Shown piece by piece: positions 1-9,125 of a stretch of DNA of 64,000 nucleotides. Positions within the stretch are counted from its first letter, which is position 1. Each line of letters begins with the position of its first letter. The stretch comes from Vibrio xiamenensis (lineage in GTDB: Bacteria; Pseudomonadota; Gammaproteobacteria; Enterobacterales; Vibrionaceae), in assembly GCF_900100015.1 (NCBI RefSeq), contig NZ_FNDD01000008.1, positions 107,765 through 171,764 on the forward strand, in the 5' to 3' direction. Below the pieces are notes generated by a model, which was given only the letters and a program-made list of their open reading frames with translations, was not told the DNA's origin and searched no databases. The position numbers and the translations under genes were made by a program.

Positions 1-346
1 AGGCAAAATACCCTAACGCGCCGCCAACAAACGGTAATTCGGCTTGTTCAAACTCGATGTCAGGCAAATATTGGTGTTGCAACTGCGCAATCAGGCTAAA
101 TGGGTCTTGTGTAGAGACTCGGCGTTCACCTTGGTCTTGAATGGTTGTTTGCTCACCGATGGTGATGAGCGTGGCGATCGGATTGGCGACCAAAATATCA
201 AAACGACTGTCGATATGGGAGGTCGACGCAGAGCGTAATAACATCGCCCAAGGCTGATGGGATATCGGGCTAAAAAGCGTCGCAGCTAGCTGATTTTGGT
301 AGTTGAGCGTCTTGATTTGTATATGATTTGGCTTGTTGTTATTCAT
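1..346 (-). CDS. pabB: Aminodeoxychorismate synthase component I, N-terminal part (cut by window edge)
   Basis: The reverse strand is open from an ATG at 346 to the window edge, giving 115 residues. The N-terminus (MNNNKPNHIQIKTLN) leads into a typical anthranilate-synthase component I N-terminal domain and ends with LPFVGGALGYFA, a conserved motif of PabB/TrpE proteins. PabB makes 4-amino-4-deoxychorismate from chorismate for folate synthesis. It is divergent from the fumarase gene, and in my recollection pabB and a class I fumarase are neighbours in Vibrio. The catalytic C-terminal domain is outside the window, so PabB versus TrpE rests on the N-terminal sequence and neighbour. Confidence 0.8.
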   Translation of the reverse strand, partial: MNNNKPNHIQIKTLNYQNQLAATLFSPISHQPWAMLLRSASTSHIDSRFDILVANPIATLITIGEQTTIQDQGERRVSTQDPFSLIAQLQHQYLPDIEFEQAELPFVGGALGYFA

Positions 347-534
347 TTGTTTAATTTGTGACAAAGAAATCGATCGCCGATTGGCGTGTTTGGGAAAGCA
401 AGAGTATCATAACCCGAACAAAAGCGGCTACTTCCGCTCAGCGGCAACCTGATTTGGCTTACGTTAATGGGCGCGGCGAGGAGGAGTGGAACGGCGTCGT
501 CCCTACTGGAAGCATAACAATAACGAGGCATGCA

Positions 535-2052
535 ATGACGGTAATTCGCAAGCAGGATGTGATCAGCAGTGTCGCTGATGCGCTTCAATACATTTCTTAC
601 TATCACCCTTTAGATTTTGTCCAAGCCCTAGAAAAAGCCTATCACAAAGAGCAAAGCCAAGCGGCGAAAGACGCGATGGCGCAAATTCTGATTAACTCGC
701 GTATGGCGGCAGAAGGGCACCGACCAATCTGTCAGGACACTGGGATTGTCACCTGTTTCGTAAACATCGGTATGGACGTGCAATGGGACGCAACCGATAT
801 GACCGTTCAACAAATGGTCGATGAAGGCGTACGTCAAGCTTACACCAATCCTGATAACCCATTGCGCGCTTCGGTTCTGATGGACCCAGCCGGCAAGCGA
901 ATTAACACCAAAGATAACACCCCAGCTGTGGTTCACATCAACATGGTACCGGGCGACAAAGTCGAGATTCAAATCGCGGCCAAGGGCGGCGGTAGTGAAA
1001 ACAAAACCAAAATGGCCATGCTTAACCCATCCGACGACATCGCAGAATGGGTAGAAAAAACCTTACCAGCGATGGGCGCAGGTTGGTGTCCACCGGGTAT
1101 GCTGGGTATAGGTATCGGCGGCACGGCGGAAAAAGCGGCGGTTCTTGCTAAAGAATCCTTGATGGAACACATCGATATTCAAGAGCTTATCGAGAAAGGT
1201 CCAAGTAACGCAGAAGAAGAGCTGCGTTTGGACATTTTCAATCGCGTCAACAAACTCGGTATTGGCGCGCAAGGTCTTGGCGGTTTGACGACCGTAGTGG
1301 ATGTAAAAATTAAAACCGCGCCAACTCATGCGGCGTCAAAACCGGTGTGCTTGATTCCAAACTGCGCGGCGACGCGTCATGTGCATTTCACTCTTGATGG
1401 CAGCGGCCCAGCTGAGCTGACGCCACCGAAATTGGAAGATTGGCCAAACATCACTTGGGAAGCCGGCGCGAACACTCGTCGTGTTAATCTCGATAGCGTA
1501 ACCAAAGACGATATTCTTGAGTGGAAAACCGGCGAAACCGTGCTGCTATCAGGCAAAATTCTCACCGGTCGTGATGCGGCGCATAAACGCATTCAGAGCA
1601 TGCTGGAAAGTGGTGAAGGCTTACCAGAAGGCGTTGACTTGAAAGGTAAGTTTATTTATTACGTTGGCCCAGTGGATGCGGTCGGTGATGAAGTGGTTGG
1701 CCCAGCAGGCCCAACAACCTCAACTCGTATGGATAAGTTTACCGACATGATGCTCGATCAAACCGGCATTCTTGGCATGATCGGTAAAGCCGAACGCGGC
1801 CCTGCCACCGTTGAATCCATCAAAAACCACAAAGCGGTGTATTTGATGGCGGTGGGCGGCGCAGCTTATTTGGTAGCCAAAGCGATTAAGAAAGCGCGCG
1901 TGGTGGCGTTTGAAGATTTGGGTATGGAAGCGATTTACGAATTTGAAGTCGAAGATATGCCAGTCACCGTTGCGGTGGATTCCAATGGCGCCAACGCTCA
2001 CCAAATTGGCCCAGATACTTGGAAAGTCAAGATCGCTGAAATGGATGCGTAA
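535..2052 (+). CDS. fumA: Class I fumarate hydratase (4Fe-4S, aerobic type)
   Basis: 505 residues starting MTVIRKQDVISSVADAL, the usual size for the iron-sulfur class I fumarases that interconvert fumarate and malate in the TCA cycle. Conserved cysteines lie in RPICQDTG near residue 66 and in the central IPNCAATRHVHF segment; the C-terminal beta domain carries VGPAGPTTSTRMD. The reading frame stays open upstream to about 358, but that extension has non-Vibrio-like composition and no ribosome site. The ATG at 535 has a GAGG-type site just upstream and matches the family N-terminus. Monocistronic; an intrinsic terminator follows at 2103. Confidence 0.93.
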   Translation: MTVIRKQDVISSVADALQYISYYHPLDFVQALEKAYHKEQSQAAKDAMAQILINSRMAAEGHRPICQDTGIVTCFVNIGMDVQWDATDMTVQQMVDEGVRQAYTNPDNPLRASVLMDPAGKRINTKDNTPAVVHINMVPGDKVEIQIAAKGGGSENKTKMAMLNPSDDIAEWVEKTLPAMGAGWCPPGMLGIGIGGTAEKAAVLAKESLMEHIDIQELIEKGPSNAEEELRLDIFNRVNKLGIGAQGLGGLTTVVDVKIKTAPTHAASKPVCLIPNCAATRHVHFTLDGSGPAELTPPKLEDWPNITWEAGANTRRVNLDSVTKDDILEWKTGETVLLSGKILTGRDAAHKRIQSMLESGEGLPEGVDLKGKFIYYVGPVDAVGDEVVGPAGPTTSTRMDKFTDMMLDQTGILGMIGKAERGPATVESIKNHKAVYLMAVGGAAYLVAKAIKKARVVAFEDLGMEAIYEFEVEDMPVTVAVDSNGANAHQIGPDTWKVKIAEMDA

Positions 2053-2102
2053 CAAAAATAAGATTGCATCAAAGTGCTGATTTTATTGGTCATAATTTGA
2101 CA

Positions 2103-2129
2103 AAAGTGCGGCGAAAGCTGCACTTTTTG
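2103..2129 (+). terminator. Intrinsic terminator after fumarase
   Basis: A 10-bp stem (AAAGTGCGGC paired with GCTGCACTTT, one G-T wobble) closes a GAAA tetraloop and runs into TTTTTG, about 50 bases after the fumarase stop. Confidence 0.8.
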
Positions 2130-2192
2130 TCTATATACTAAGGCATTAGCATCATGCTTGATGCGATTGGAATGACTTAGCGGGAGAAAAAG

Positions 2193-2378
2193 ATGCCTCG
2201 TTTTATACAGATTTTGCAGATCATTTTTGCCGTTGTAGTTGGCGTCTTTGTTGGCTATGACTTGATACTTCATGGCATCAGCGTGTTTGATGATAAGTAC
2301 GTTACCATTACCTGTGTGCTGTGGGCGTTTTTAGAAATTGCGCTGTTTGTTATCTATAAATTGATTGAAGACGACTAA
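2193..2378 (+). CDS. Small two-helix membrane protein, function unknown
   Basis: 61 residues with two hydrophobic segments: about 5-25 (FIQILQIIFAVVVGVFVGY) and about 37-56 (VTITCVLWAFLEIALFVIY), separated by a short acidic loop and ending in acidic EDD. A purine-rich site (GGGAGAAAAAG) sits correctly before the ATG. It stands alone between two intrinsic terminators, so it is probably its own transcription unit. I do not recognise a named family. Its position upstream of the ycjX operon might hint at envelope function, but nothing in the sequence shows that. Confidence 0.75.
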   Translation: MPRFIQILQIIFAVVVGVFVGYDLILHGISVFDDKYVTITCVLWAFLEIALFVIYKLIEDD

Positions 2379-2410
2379 AGGCTTTGCCTTGTAAGTCGCT
2401 TTGAGATAAA

Positions 2411-2439
2411 GCCTCTGACGTCATTCAGAGGCTTTTTTG
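2411..2439 (+). terminator. Intrinsic terminator after the small membrane gene
   Basis: Perfect 8-bp stem GCCTCTGA / TCAGAGGC with a 6-base loop followed by TTTTTT. Confidence 0.88.
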
Positions 2440-2540
2440 TCCGTCGCCAAGTTGGCTAATGTGCTGATTTAGCATAAATCTACGCCCTCAAACCGGCGCT
2501 GTGTTCAGTTGAGGTTAAGCTTGCGGCGGTTAAGCTCGAC

Positions 2541-2558
2541 TTGGTGCTGGGGTTGCTT
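2541..2558 (+). promoter_or_regulatory. Sigma54-type -24/-12 promoter upstream of ycjX
   Basis: TTGGTGCTGGGGTTGCTT has the invariant GG (2543-2544) and GC (2555-2556) ten bases apart, and an intact TTGC -12 element followed by T. The CAC part of the -24 element is degenerate (TGC). The predicted start is near 2568, leaving a leader of about 70 bases before ycjX. YcjX and YcjF belong to the phage-shock (PspF/sigma54) group in relatives, which makes the match more credible. Seen by eye only. Confidence 0.55.
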
Positions 2559-2636
2559 AAACTCAAATCTGCCCCAACTTATATATTTTAACCATAAGGT
2601 TATTATTTTTTAGCCATAAGGATAATTGAATCCGCG

Positions 2637-4010
2637 ATGAAGAATCTTACTCAAGAAGTGAATGACTTTCTTAGCCGTACATTGGACTCTCATGTAAGAA
2701 TTGCCGTGACTGGTTTATCGCGCGCGGGTAAAACCGCGTTCATTACCTCATTGGTCAATCAATTGCTGCACACTTCCACTCACGATAACTTGCCGCTGCT
2801 TAATGCGGCGCGTGATAAACGCCTTATCGGCGCCAAGCGAGTGCCGCAAACCAACTTGATGGTGCCACGTTTTGCTTACGATGAAGCGATGGGGCATCTG
2901 CAATCCGAACCTCCTATGTGGCCTAAGCCCACCCGAGATGTCAGCGAAATTCGCTTGTCACTTAAATATCGCACTAAAAGCCGCACTAAGCGGTTGCTCA
3001 GTTCAACCTCGACATTGAATATCGACATCATCGATTATCCGGGCGAATGGCTGCTGGATTTGCCGTTGTTGGATATGGATTTTGATACTTGGTCCAAAAG
3101 CCAATTTGAGGCGTTAACCGGTGTTCGCCAAACTCTGGCGAGTGATTGGCTTAGCGCCTTAGATGCGCTGGATTTAACTGCCGAAGCCGATGAAAAGCAG
3201 TTGCAGCTGGTGGCTAAAAAATACACCGACTATCTGTTTGCGTGTAAAGATGCGGGGCTACACTGGGTTCAACCGGGGCGCTTTGTTTTACCGGGCGAGC
3301 TTGAAGGCGCGCCAGTGCTGCAGTTTTTTCCTTGTAAAGCACCGAACGGCGAAGCAGGTAAACACAGTCATTATGCGATGCTGCAAGCGCGTTATAAGCA
3401 GTATCAGCAAAAAGTGGTCAAGGCGTTTTACAAACATCACTTTTCGACCTTTGACCGCCAAATTGTGTTGGTCGATTGCCTTACTCCGCTTAACCAAGGT
3501 CGTGAATCGTTTGCTGACATGCGCAGCGCGCTTGAACAGATAATGCACAGTTTTGAATATGGTAAGAGCAGCTTACTGCGCCGTTTGTTTGCGCCTAAAA
3601 TCGACCGCATATTATTTGCCGCCACGAAAGCGGACCATGTTACTCCTGAGCAGCACAGCCACTTAACCGCACTACTTAAGCAGATGGTACATCCGGCATG
3701 GCAAACTGCGGCGTATGAAAATATTGATATGAGTTGCATGAGCATCGCTTCGATTCAGGCCACGCAAGCGGGCTTTATCAACCAAGATGGCGAGCAATTA
3801 CCCGCGATTCAAGGCGACACCGAATCCGGGCAGAGACTGACAGTATTCCCGGGTGAAGTGCCGGAGAAATTGCCGGCGGCGGATTATTGGCAGCAATACG
3901 GCTTTGAATACACTTCTTTTCGGCCGATGCCGATGCTCGCCGATGAGCCAATGCGACATATTCGTTTAGATAAAGCGTTGGACTACCTAATTGGAGATAA
4001 ACTGCGATGA
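2637..4010 (+). CDS. ycjX: YcjX-family predicted GTPase/ATPase (phage-shock associated)
   Basis: 457 residues, typical YcjX (DUF463) length. A P-loop GLSRAGKT is at residues 26-33, and a Walker-B-like [15 protein letters not shown] lies at about 125-140. YcjX is a P-loop NTPase co-regulated with the phage-shock response in enterobacteria; its substrate is unknown. The last codons overlap the ATG of ycjF (4007), so the two are translationally coupled. The leader contains two near-copies of CCATAAGG (about 2591 and 2614), the second placed as ribosome site. A sigma54-like promoter lies at 2541. Confidence 0.92.
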   Translation: MKNLTQEVNDFLSRTLDSHVRIAVTGLSRAGKTAFITSLVNQLLHTSTHDNLPLLNAARDKRLIGAKRVPQTNLMVPRFAYDEAMGHLQSEPPMWPKPTRDVSEIRLSLKYRTKSRTKRLLSSTSTLNIDIIDYPGEWLLDLPLLDMDFDTWSKSQFEALTGVRQTLASDWLSALDALDLTAEADEKQLQLVAKKYTDYLFACKDAGLHWVQPGRFVLPGELEGAPVLQFFPCKAPNGEAGKHSHYAMLQARYKQYQQKVVKAFYKHHFSTFDRQIVLVDCLTPLNQGRESFADMRSALEQIMHSFEYGKSSLLRRLFAPKIDRILFAATKADHVTPEQHSHLTALLKQMVHPAWQTAAYENIDMSCMSIASIQATQAGFINQDGEQLPAIQGDTESGQRLTVFPGEVPEKLPAADYWQQYGFEYTSFRPMPMLADEPMRHIRLDKALDYLIGDKLR

Positions 4011-5035
4011 GCGATTTGAAACAAAAACGCGTTTATCAGCAAACGCTTAGCGATGATAACGCCGAGCAGGCAGAGCTTACTGCGCAGCAAAAATTCGAAA
4101 AAACCGAAAGCTTTGTGCCTACGGCGATTGAAGAGAGTGAGTCGACGCATTCTGTGCTGCAGATAGAGAAAATCATTCGTCCTAAAAAGCGCCGTAATTG
4201 GCTTGCTGGCGGGCTTCTGACTGCATTTAGCGGCTTAGTGGCATGGCAGGCGGTGGATTCCGTGATTCAGGCCTTTAATCAGCAAGATTGGTTGACGCTC
4301 GGCTGGACCGGCTTTATTACCTTGCTTGCATCAATGGGCATCGGCGCACTTGCGAGAGAGCTATGGAAGCTTAAAGCATTGCGCCATCACTTTTCGATTC
4401 AAGAGCAGAGCGAGAAAATGCTCGCTAGCGATGGCATCGGTAAAGGCAAAGCTTTTTGTCAGCAACTGGCTAAAGAGAGCGAGGTACTGCCTGAATCGCC
4501 AGCCTACGATCGCTGGATACACAGTGTTAACGATACACACAGCGACGCTGAAATTCTCGATATGTACGATGCAATGGTGGTGTGTGAGCAAGATAAACGT
4601 GCCAGTGACATTGTCACTAAGTATGCGACCGAATCGGCGCTGCTGGTAGCAGTGAGTCCGTTAGCGCTTGCAGATATGCTGTTGGTGGCTTGGCGCAACC
4701 TTGCGATGATCAATCAACTGGCGGCGGAGTATGGCGTTGAGCTTGGTTATTGGTCACGTTTAAAACTGTTTAAGAGTGTGCTGGTCAATATGGCGTTTGC
4801 TGGCGTGAGCGAAGTGGCGGTGCATGCGGGAATGGACTTAATGTCGATGGATCTGGCGGGAAAATTATCCGCCCGCGCAGGACAGGGTATTGGAGTGGGG
4901 ATTCTCACCGCCCGTTTGGGGTTAAAAGCGATGGGGCTTTTACGCCCGATCCCTTGGCAAGCGGATAGAAAAGTGAAACTCAGCTCAATTCGCAAACAAA
5001 TAGTGGCGAAAATTAGCGCAATTACCGCCAAATAG
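4007..5035 (+). CDS. ycjF: YcjF family (UPF0283) inner membrane protein
   Basis: 342 residues, standard UPF0283 size. The N-terminal ~65 residues are polar and acidic. Two transmembrane helices follow (about 68-85, [16 protein letters not shown], and about 96-115, [18 protein letters not shown]). The C-terminal domain has additional hydrophobic helices ([18 protein letters not shown]). It overlaps ycjX by four bases, giving the conserved ycjX-ycjF pair found beside psp genes in enterobacteria. No psp genes are in this window. Function is unknown beyond the phage-shock association. Confidence 0.92.
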   Translation: MSDLKQKRVYQQTLSDDNAEQAELTAQQKFEKTESFVPTAIEESESTHSVLQIEKIIRPKKRRNWLAGGLLTAFSGLVAWQAVDSVIQAFNQQDWLTLGWTGFITLLASMGIGALARELWKLKALRHHFSIQEQSEKMLASDGIGKGKAFCQQLAKESEVLPESPAYDRWIHSVNDTHSDAEILDMYDAMVVCEQDKRASDIVTKYATESALLVAVSPLALADMLLVAWRNLAMINQLAAEYGVELGYWSRLKLFKSVLVNMAFAGVSEVAVHAGMDLMSMDLAGKLSARAGQGIGVGILTARLGLKAMGLLRPIPWQADRKVKLSSIRKQIVAKISAITAK

Positions 5036-5135
5036 TGATTGAAGTAACAGCCAAGCCTTTGTGTTGCTTGACGCTTATTCGCGCTTGATAGAAACTACTG
5101 TCAACTTTTCCTGACACCTTAACTAGGAATCTATT

Positions 5136-6680
5136 TTGCGCCTCGAAGTGACTTGTGAAGACAGGCTCGGCTTAACCCGTGAGCTATTGGATATTCTGGC
5201 GTCGAAAAACATCGACTTACGCGGCATCGAAATTGATGTGGTAGGGATTATTTATCTCAACTGCCCGGACATTGATTTCGATACTTTCAGCGGGTTGATG
5301 GCCGAAATTCGACGTATTTCAGGAGTTAAAGACGTTCGTAAAATTCCGTTTATGCCAATGGAACGGCATAACACCGAACTGATTTCGCTGCTCAATAACC
5401 TTCCCGATCCAGTATTGGCGATTGACCTTAAAGGTCAGGTCGATATGGCCAATCACGCCGCGCTCAGTTTGCTCAATTTAGAGCACAGCGAGATTCTCGG
5501 CCAGCAAGTCAGCGCTTTGATTCCGATGTTTAATTTCTCCAAGTGGGTGGAAGGGCCGATTACTCGTCAGCGAGAAAACATCGTGATTAATGGGCTCGAC
5601 TACATCGCTGAATTTATGCCCGTGTACATTTCCAGTGAAACCTCAGAGTCGATTCTGGCGAGTACGGTGATGATCATTCGCTCCGCCGAGCAAAAAAATG
5701 TTTTCGACGATGCGCTGCCGCAGCACAACAGTTTGGGCTTTGACCATTTTGTTGGTGTTTCCAATCGTCATAAAAGCTTGATAAGCCAAGCAAAGAAACT
5801 CGCGTTTCTTGACAGACCGCTGCTGATTCAAGGCGAAACGGGTACCGGCAAAGAGATGCTGGCGCGCGCTTGTCATAATCGTTCTGAGCGCGGAGCTAAT
5901 CCATTTTTGGTGTTAAGTTGCGCCTCGATGCCTGATGATGTGGCCGAAACCGAGCTGTTTGGTCATGCGCCGGGTTCGTTTAATCACCAGCAGGGCAAAA
6001 AAGGCATCTTTGAGCAAGCCGATGGCGGCACCGTATTTTTAGATGAAATCGGCGAGATGAGCCCGCATCTGCAGATCAAATTGCTGCGCTTTTTGCAAGA
6101 CGGAACCTTTCGCCGGGTGGGTGAAGAGCATGAAATCCACGTCGATGTAAGAGTGATTGCCTCAACACGTCACAACTTGGCTGAACTTGCAGAGTCTAAA
6201 TCGTTTCGTGAAGATCTGTTTTACCGCTTGAACGTGTTAACTCTGAGTATTCCACCGCTGCGTGAACGTGCCAACGATATTGCGCCGCTGCTTGAGTTGT
6301 TTATTGCCAAATACAGCAAACAACTGGGTATCCGTAAGCCGGAATTGGCCGACGACTTAGTTGATCAATTGAGTAATTACAGCTGGCCGGGCAATATGCG
6401 TCAGCTTGATAACATGGTGCTGCGTGCTTTGACAGAGCTTGAAGGGCAATATCTAAGCGCTGAACTGTTCCATCTGCCGCAAGTGGATAACAATGGCGCT
6501 GTGGGGCAGAGCATTAATCTCGACGGCCCGCTTGACGACATCATGAAAAATTATGAGTCCCAAGTGCTGGAGCGCTTGTATCAGTCTTTCCCTTCCAGCC
6601 GTAAGCTCGCCAAACGGCTGAACGTCTCACACACATCGATTGCGAACAAGCTTCGCGAATATGGAATTAGAAAAAAATAA
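5136..6680 (+). CDS. tyrR: TyrR, aromatic amino-acid transcriptional regulator
   Basis: 514 residues: N-terminal ACT domain (1-~70, MRLEVTCEDRLGLTREL), PAS domain (~78-190), AAA+ sigma54-interaction-like domain (~205-425) with Walker A GETGTGKE, Walker B-type VFLDEIGEM and sensor residues, and a C-terminal helix-turn-helix (LAKRLNVSHTSIANKL). TTG is the start codon, with AGGAAT upstream. The GAFTGA loop needed to contact sigma54 is absent (APGSFN in its place), as in E. coli TyrR, which acts at sigma70 promoters. Follows ycjXF by 100 bases, a conserved order; overlaps the next gene by one base (TAATG). Confidence 0.95.
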   Translation: MRLEVTCEDRLGLTRELLDILASKNIDLRGIEIDVVGIIYLNCPDIDFDTFSGLMAEIRRISGVKDVRKIPFMPMERHNTELISLLNNLPDPVLAIDLKGQVDMANHAALSLLNLEHSEILGQQVSALIPMFNFSKWVEGPITRQRENIVINGLDYIAEFMPVYISSETSESILASTVMIIRSAEQKNVFDDALPQHNSLGFDHFVGVSNRHKSLISQAKKLAFLDRPLLIQGETGTGKEMLARACHNRSERGANPFLVLSCASMPDDVAETELFGHAPGSFNHQQGKKGIFEQADGGTVFLDEIGEMSPHLQIKLLRFLQDGTFRRVGEEHEIHVDVRVIASTRHNLAELAESKSFREDLFYRLNVLTLSIPPLRERANDIAPLLELFIAKYSKQLGIRKPELADDLVDQLSNYSWPGNMRQLDNMVLRALTELEGQYLSAELFHLPQVDNNGAVGQSINLDGPLDDIMKNYESQVLERLYQSFPSSRKLAKRLNVSHTSIANKLREYGIRKK

Positions 6681-7258
6681 TGGAACGATTAAGTACACCG
6701 ACCCAAGTTTACGAACGCAATGAAAATATCATTGTTCGCACCGCTGAGGTGACCGATGCCGCTATGATTGTCGATTATTTCAACACCAATCGAGACTATT
6801 TAAAACCGTTTGAACCGAAACGCGAACACGCATTTTTCCGTGTTGATGGTTGGACGCAGCGGCTGATTAAATTAAACGAGCTTCACAAGATGGGGCTTGG
6901 CTATTACTTAGTGATTCAAGACCGAGCAAGTTTGGCGATGCTGGGGACTATTTCATTCAGCAATATGAGCCGTTTTCCTTTTTATGCTTGTAATGTCGGC
7001 TATTCTCTTGCCGAAAAAGCGCAAGGAAATGGCATCATGACTCAAGCATTATCTCTGGCCGTCAATTATATGTTTAAGGTGCAAAACATGCATCGCTTAA
7101 TGGCGGCGTACATGCCAAAAAATGTCAAAAGCGGTGCGGTACTTGAACGGGTTGGATTTAAAAAAGAGGGTGAAGCGCAAGATTATTTATTAATCGATGA
7201 TCGTTGGGAAGATCATATTTTAACCTCTTTAACCAACCCTGATTGGATTAAGGAATAA
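6680..7258 (+). CDS. rimJ: RimJ/RimL-type ribosomal protein alanine N-acetyltransferase
   Basis: 192-residue GNAT acetyltransferase: N-terminal beta strand IIVRTAEVTDAAMIVDYF, acetyl-CoA-binding region GYSLAEKAQGNGIMTQAL (the (Q/R)xxGx(G/A)-like loop near residues 112-120) and the C-terminal NVKSGAVLERVGFKKEG typical of RimJ. RimJ acetylates the N-terminal alanine of ribosomal protein S5. The ATG overlaps the tyrR stop (TAATG), so it is translationally coupled to tyrR. Substrate assignment comes from family resemblance only. Confidence 0.85.
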   Translation: MERLSTPTQVYERNENIIVRTAEVTDAAMIVDYFNTNRDYLKPFEPKREHAFFRVDGWTQRLIKLNELHKMGLGYYLVIQDRASLAMLGTISFSNMSRFPFYACNVGYSLAEKAQGNGIMTQALSLAVNYMFKVQNMHRLMAAYMPKNVKSGAVLERVGFKKEGEAQDYLLIDDRWEDHILTSLTNPDWIKE

Positions 7259-7263
7259 TCGCG

Positions 7264-7851
7264 TTGCCACGATTAGAAAAGCAGCTGTCTTTGCTTATTG
7301 AGTTAGACAAGCTAAAAACAGTTTTACGCCGCACACGGATTAAATCCGCCCAAGACAGATTGGAAAATAGTGCAGAGCACAGCTGGCATGTGGCTTTGAT
7401 GGCACTGCTGCTTGAAGAGCATGCCAATCGTCCGGTGGATATTGCACGCGTGGTAAAGATGCTATTACTCCACGATATTGTTGAAATCGATGCCGGTGAT
7501 GTGTTGGTTTATGATCAAGAAGCAATAAAGCAGCAACAAGCCAAAGAGTATCAAGCAGCAGACAGATTATTTGCTATGCTACCCGATGATCAAGGGGCAG
7601 AGCTTCACGCACTCTGGCTTGAGTTTGAACGCGCTGAAAGCGCCGATGCCCAGTTTGCTAAATCGCTCGACCGGCTGATCCCAATGCTACTCAATTATCA
7701 CAATCAAGGCATTGGCTGGATTGAGAATCAAGTTACAAAACAGCAAGCGCTGAGCGTAAATCAAAAAATTGAATTCGGCTCGGCGGCGTTGTGGCAAAAA
7801 GCCCAACAAATTATCGACCAAGCAGCGAAAAGCGGCTGGTTAAAAGAATAG
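7264..7851 (+). CDS. HD-domain phosphohydrolase (YfbR/HDDC2-like)
   Basis: 195 residues with HD-superfamily metal ligands: H in AEHSWHVALMA (~residue 39), the HD pair in LLLHDIVEIDAGD (~75-76) and a later D in SLDRLIPML (~137). This pattern fits YfbR/HDDC2-type 5'-nucleotidases that act on deoxynucleoside monophosphates; the substrate here is inferred. The start is a TTG five bases after the rimJ stop, with AAGGA upstream, so it is in the tyrR-rimJ operon. Confidence 0.8.
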   Translation: MPRLEKQLSLLIELDKLKTVLRRTRIKSAQDRLENSAEHSWHVALMALLLEEHANRPVDIARVVKMLLLHDIVEIDAGDVLVYDQEAIKQQQAKEYQAADRLFAMLPDDQGAELHALWLEFERAESADAQFAKSLDRLIPMLLNYHNQGIGWIENQVTKQQALSVNQKIEFGSAALWQKAQQIIDQAAKSGWLKE

Positions 7852-7864
7852 TCAAGGAGACTGA

Positions 7865-8338
7865 ATGTCTTATATCGCTTTGGATAATTACCAAAGAAAA
7901 TGGATTTTCACCCACCAATCTATGCCTGTGCCGCAAGAGGATTTAGCACAGATTAAGCCTATGGAGCCAGCGCGTGCTGCTCAGTTGTGGAAAGAGCAAA
8001 TTAGCCCGCAAAGCCCGGACTCTGAGCGCTTTAGCTCAAGTGATTGGCCTGAAAAACCAAGCAATTGGCGTCAAAGTGTCAGTTGGATGGATGAATGGGA
8101 ATCGGACCATGATAGCCTGCCAGAGGCCATACTCACGGCGATCGATTGGCAAGACGATGTGACAATCTATTTCTGCTACGAGAAATACAACATCATTGAA
8201 ACCAAATGGTCGGTATTTAAAAAGCATTGGAAGAATTTTTTATTTTATGATGACGGACCGATCTTGATAGGACGTCGCCGCAGCGAAGCTTTGTGGTTTG
8301 ATTCAAAAGGCCAAGTTAAAATAGGTCATCGTTCATAA
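7865..8338 (+). CDS. DUF2947-like protein, function unknown
   Basis: 157 residues, soluble, rich in Trp and acidic residues (e.g. KPSNWRQSVSWMDEWESDHD). I believe it matches DUF2947, a small family known mainly from Vibrionaceae, but I cannot confirm that. AAGGAG lies before the ATG and the gene is 13 bases after the HD-hydrolase stop, making it the last gene of the tyrR-rimJ-HD operon before a strong terminator at 8341. Confidence 0.75.
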   Translation: MSYIALDNYQRKWIFTHQSMPVPQEDLAQIKPMEPARAAQLWKEQISPQSPDSERFSSSDWPEKPSNWRQSVSWMDEWESDHDSLPEAILTAIDWQDDVTIYFCYEKYNIIETKWSVFKKHWKNFLFYDDGPILIGRRRSEALWFDSKGQVKIGHRS

Positions 8339-8340
8339 AA

Positions 8341-8364
8341 AAAGCAGCGAAAGCTGCTTTTTTT
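8341..8364 (+). terminator. Intrinsic terminator ending the ycjX/tyrR region
   Basis: Perfect 8-bp stem AAAGCAGC / GCTGCTTT with GAAA loop and a run of eight T bases (8357-8364, partly in the stem), immediately after the DUF2947-like stop. Confidence 0.92.
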
Positions 8365-8365
8365 A

Positions 8366-8741
8366 TCTCAGTATTTTGATCATTTATAAGTGAATAAATC
8401 CAACAATAGGATCCTGAAATAGATCAAATACAAAATATTGGTTTACTGACATTCGGTTATGTCTTTAGAAGACCCATCTGGTTTGCTCGGCTTTTTCGTT
8501 GCAAAATTTGACCACGAAGAAGTTGTGAATAATGCAATTTGCATCAATGTCACATTGGTTATTTTGGTTAAAATTTCTATGTAGAAACGACGACTTCAAA
8601 TATTCAATTAAAGGCTTAAATCGGTATACTTATTTACTGTGATAAACATTCCATAAATTATTTTTTGTCAAACATCAAAAATGTAATCTAGTATTATTTA
8701 CTAAGAACAACATCAGACTATTTATAATGGTTGACTAGGAT
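8366..8741. other. AT-rich non-coding stretch with promoter for the 60-residue gene
   Basis: About 376 bases with no credible gene on either strand. The right end has a good sigma70-like promoter (TTGTCA at 8665-8670, 18 bases, TAGTAT at 8689-8694). I see no other structure in the left two thirds; it is long for the leader of so small a gene. Confidence 0.5.
8665..8694 (+). promoter_or_regulatory. Sigma70-like promoter for the 60-residue gene
   Basis: TTGTCA at 8665 and TAGTAT at 8689, 18 bases apart, about 48 bases before the ATG at 8742. Confidence 0.5.
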
Positions 8742-8924
8742 ATGTCAGTGGAATCGATAGTGACACAATTAAAGAAAGACTTTTATGCGCAGCTCAGTTC
8801 TCTGCAAGCATACACTTTGCCACATTCGCAACCGACACTCTCGGTACTGACTGAAGAAGAGATCAGAGAGCTTGAGCATCTCTGGGTTGAATTGAATATC
8901 TGGAAGAAAAAACAGTCCCATTGA
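8742..8924 (+). CDS. Small acidic helical protein, function unknown
   Basis: 60 residues, mostly polar and helical, with an acidic central segment (LTEEEIRELEHLWVEL) and basic C-terminus (KKKQSH). It has its own promoter-like sequence, a plausible ribosome site (GACTAGGAT) and an intrinsic terminator 27 bases downstream, so it behaves as a real single-gene unit. No transmembrane segment or recognisable family. Confidence 0.65.
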   Translation: MSVESIVTQLKKDFYAQLSSLQAYTLPHSQPTLSVLTEEEIRELEHLWVELNIWKKKQSH

Positions 8925-8950
8925 CAGGTTTTCTTCGCTAACCATCTAAT

Positions 8951-8986
8951 AAACCTCGATAATAAGACCTTATCGGGGTTTTTTAT
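8951..8986 (+). terminator. Intrinsic terminator
   Basis: AAACCTCGATAA pairs with TTATCGGGGTTT (one wobble) around a 7-base loop, followed by T-rich sequence. Confidence 0.88.
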
Positions 8987-9002
8987 TGCCTAAATAATTA
9001 AT

Positions 9003-9017
9003 TGTTATATTATAACA
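9003..9017. promoter_or_regulatory. Zur-like operator upstream of ribA
   Basis: TGTTATA-T-TATAACA is a perfect 7-1-7 palindrome (TTGTTATATTATAACAA if flanks at 9002 and 9018 are included). It equals the core I recall for gamma-proteobacterial Zur (zinc uptake regulator) sites. It lies 109 bases before the ribA start, inside the terminator-to-gene gap. Inference: ribA is derepressed when zinc is scarce. Confidence 0.6.
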
Positions 9018-9125
9018 ATCGTTATTCAAGCGTTGATTTTCATAGTATTGATCCCCATAGTTACAGCAGCGTTCAGAGTTTAACAACAAGAACAACAACA
9101 AGTATTGATTCAAGTGAGTGTATAT

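Noticed and set aside
358..534. N-terminal extension of fumarase
   Set aside because: The extra 59 codons lack a ribosome site and are not part of the family; the ATG at 535 matches the known N-terminus.
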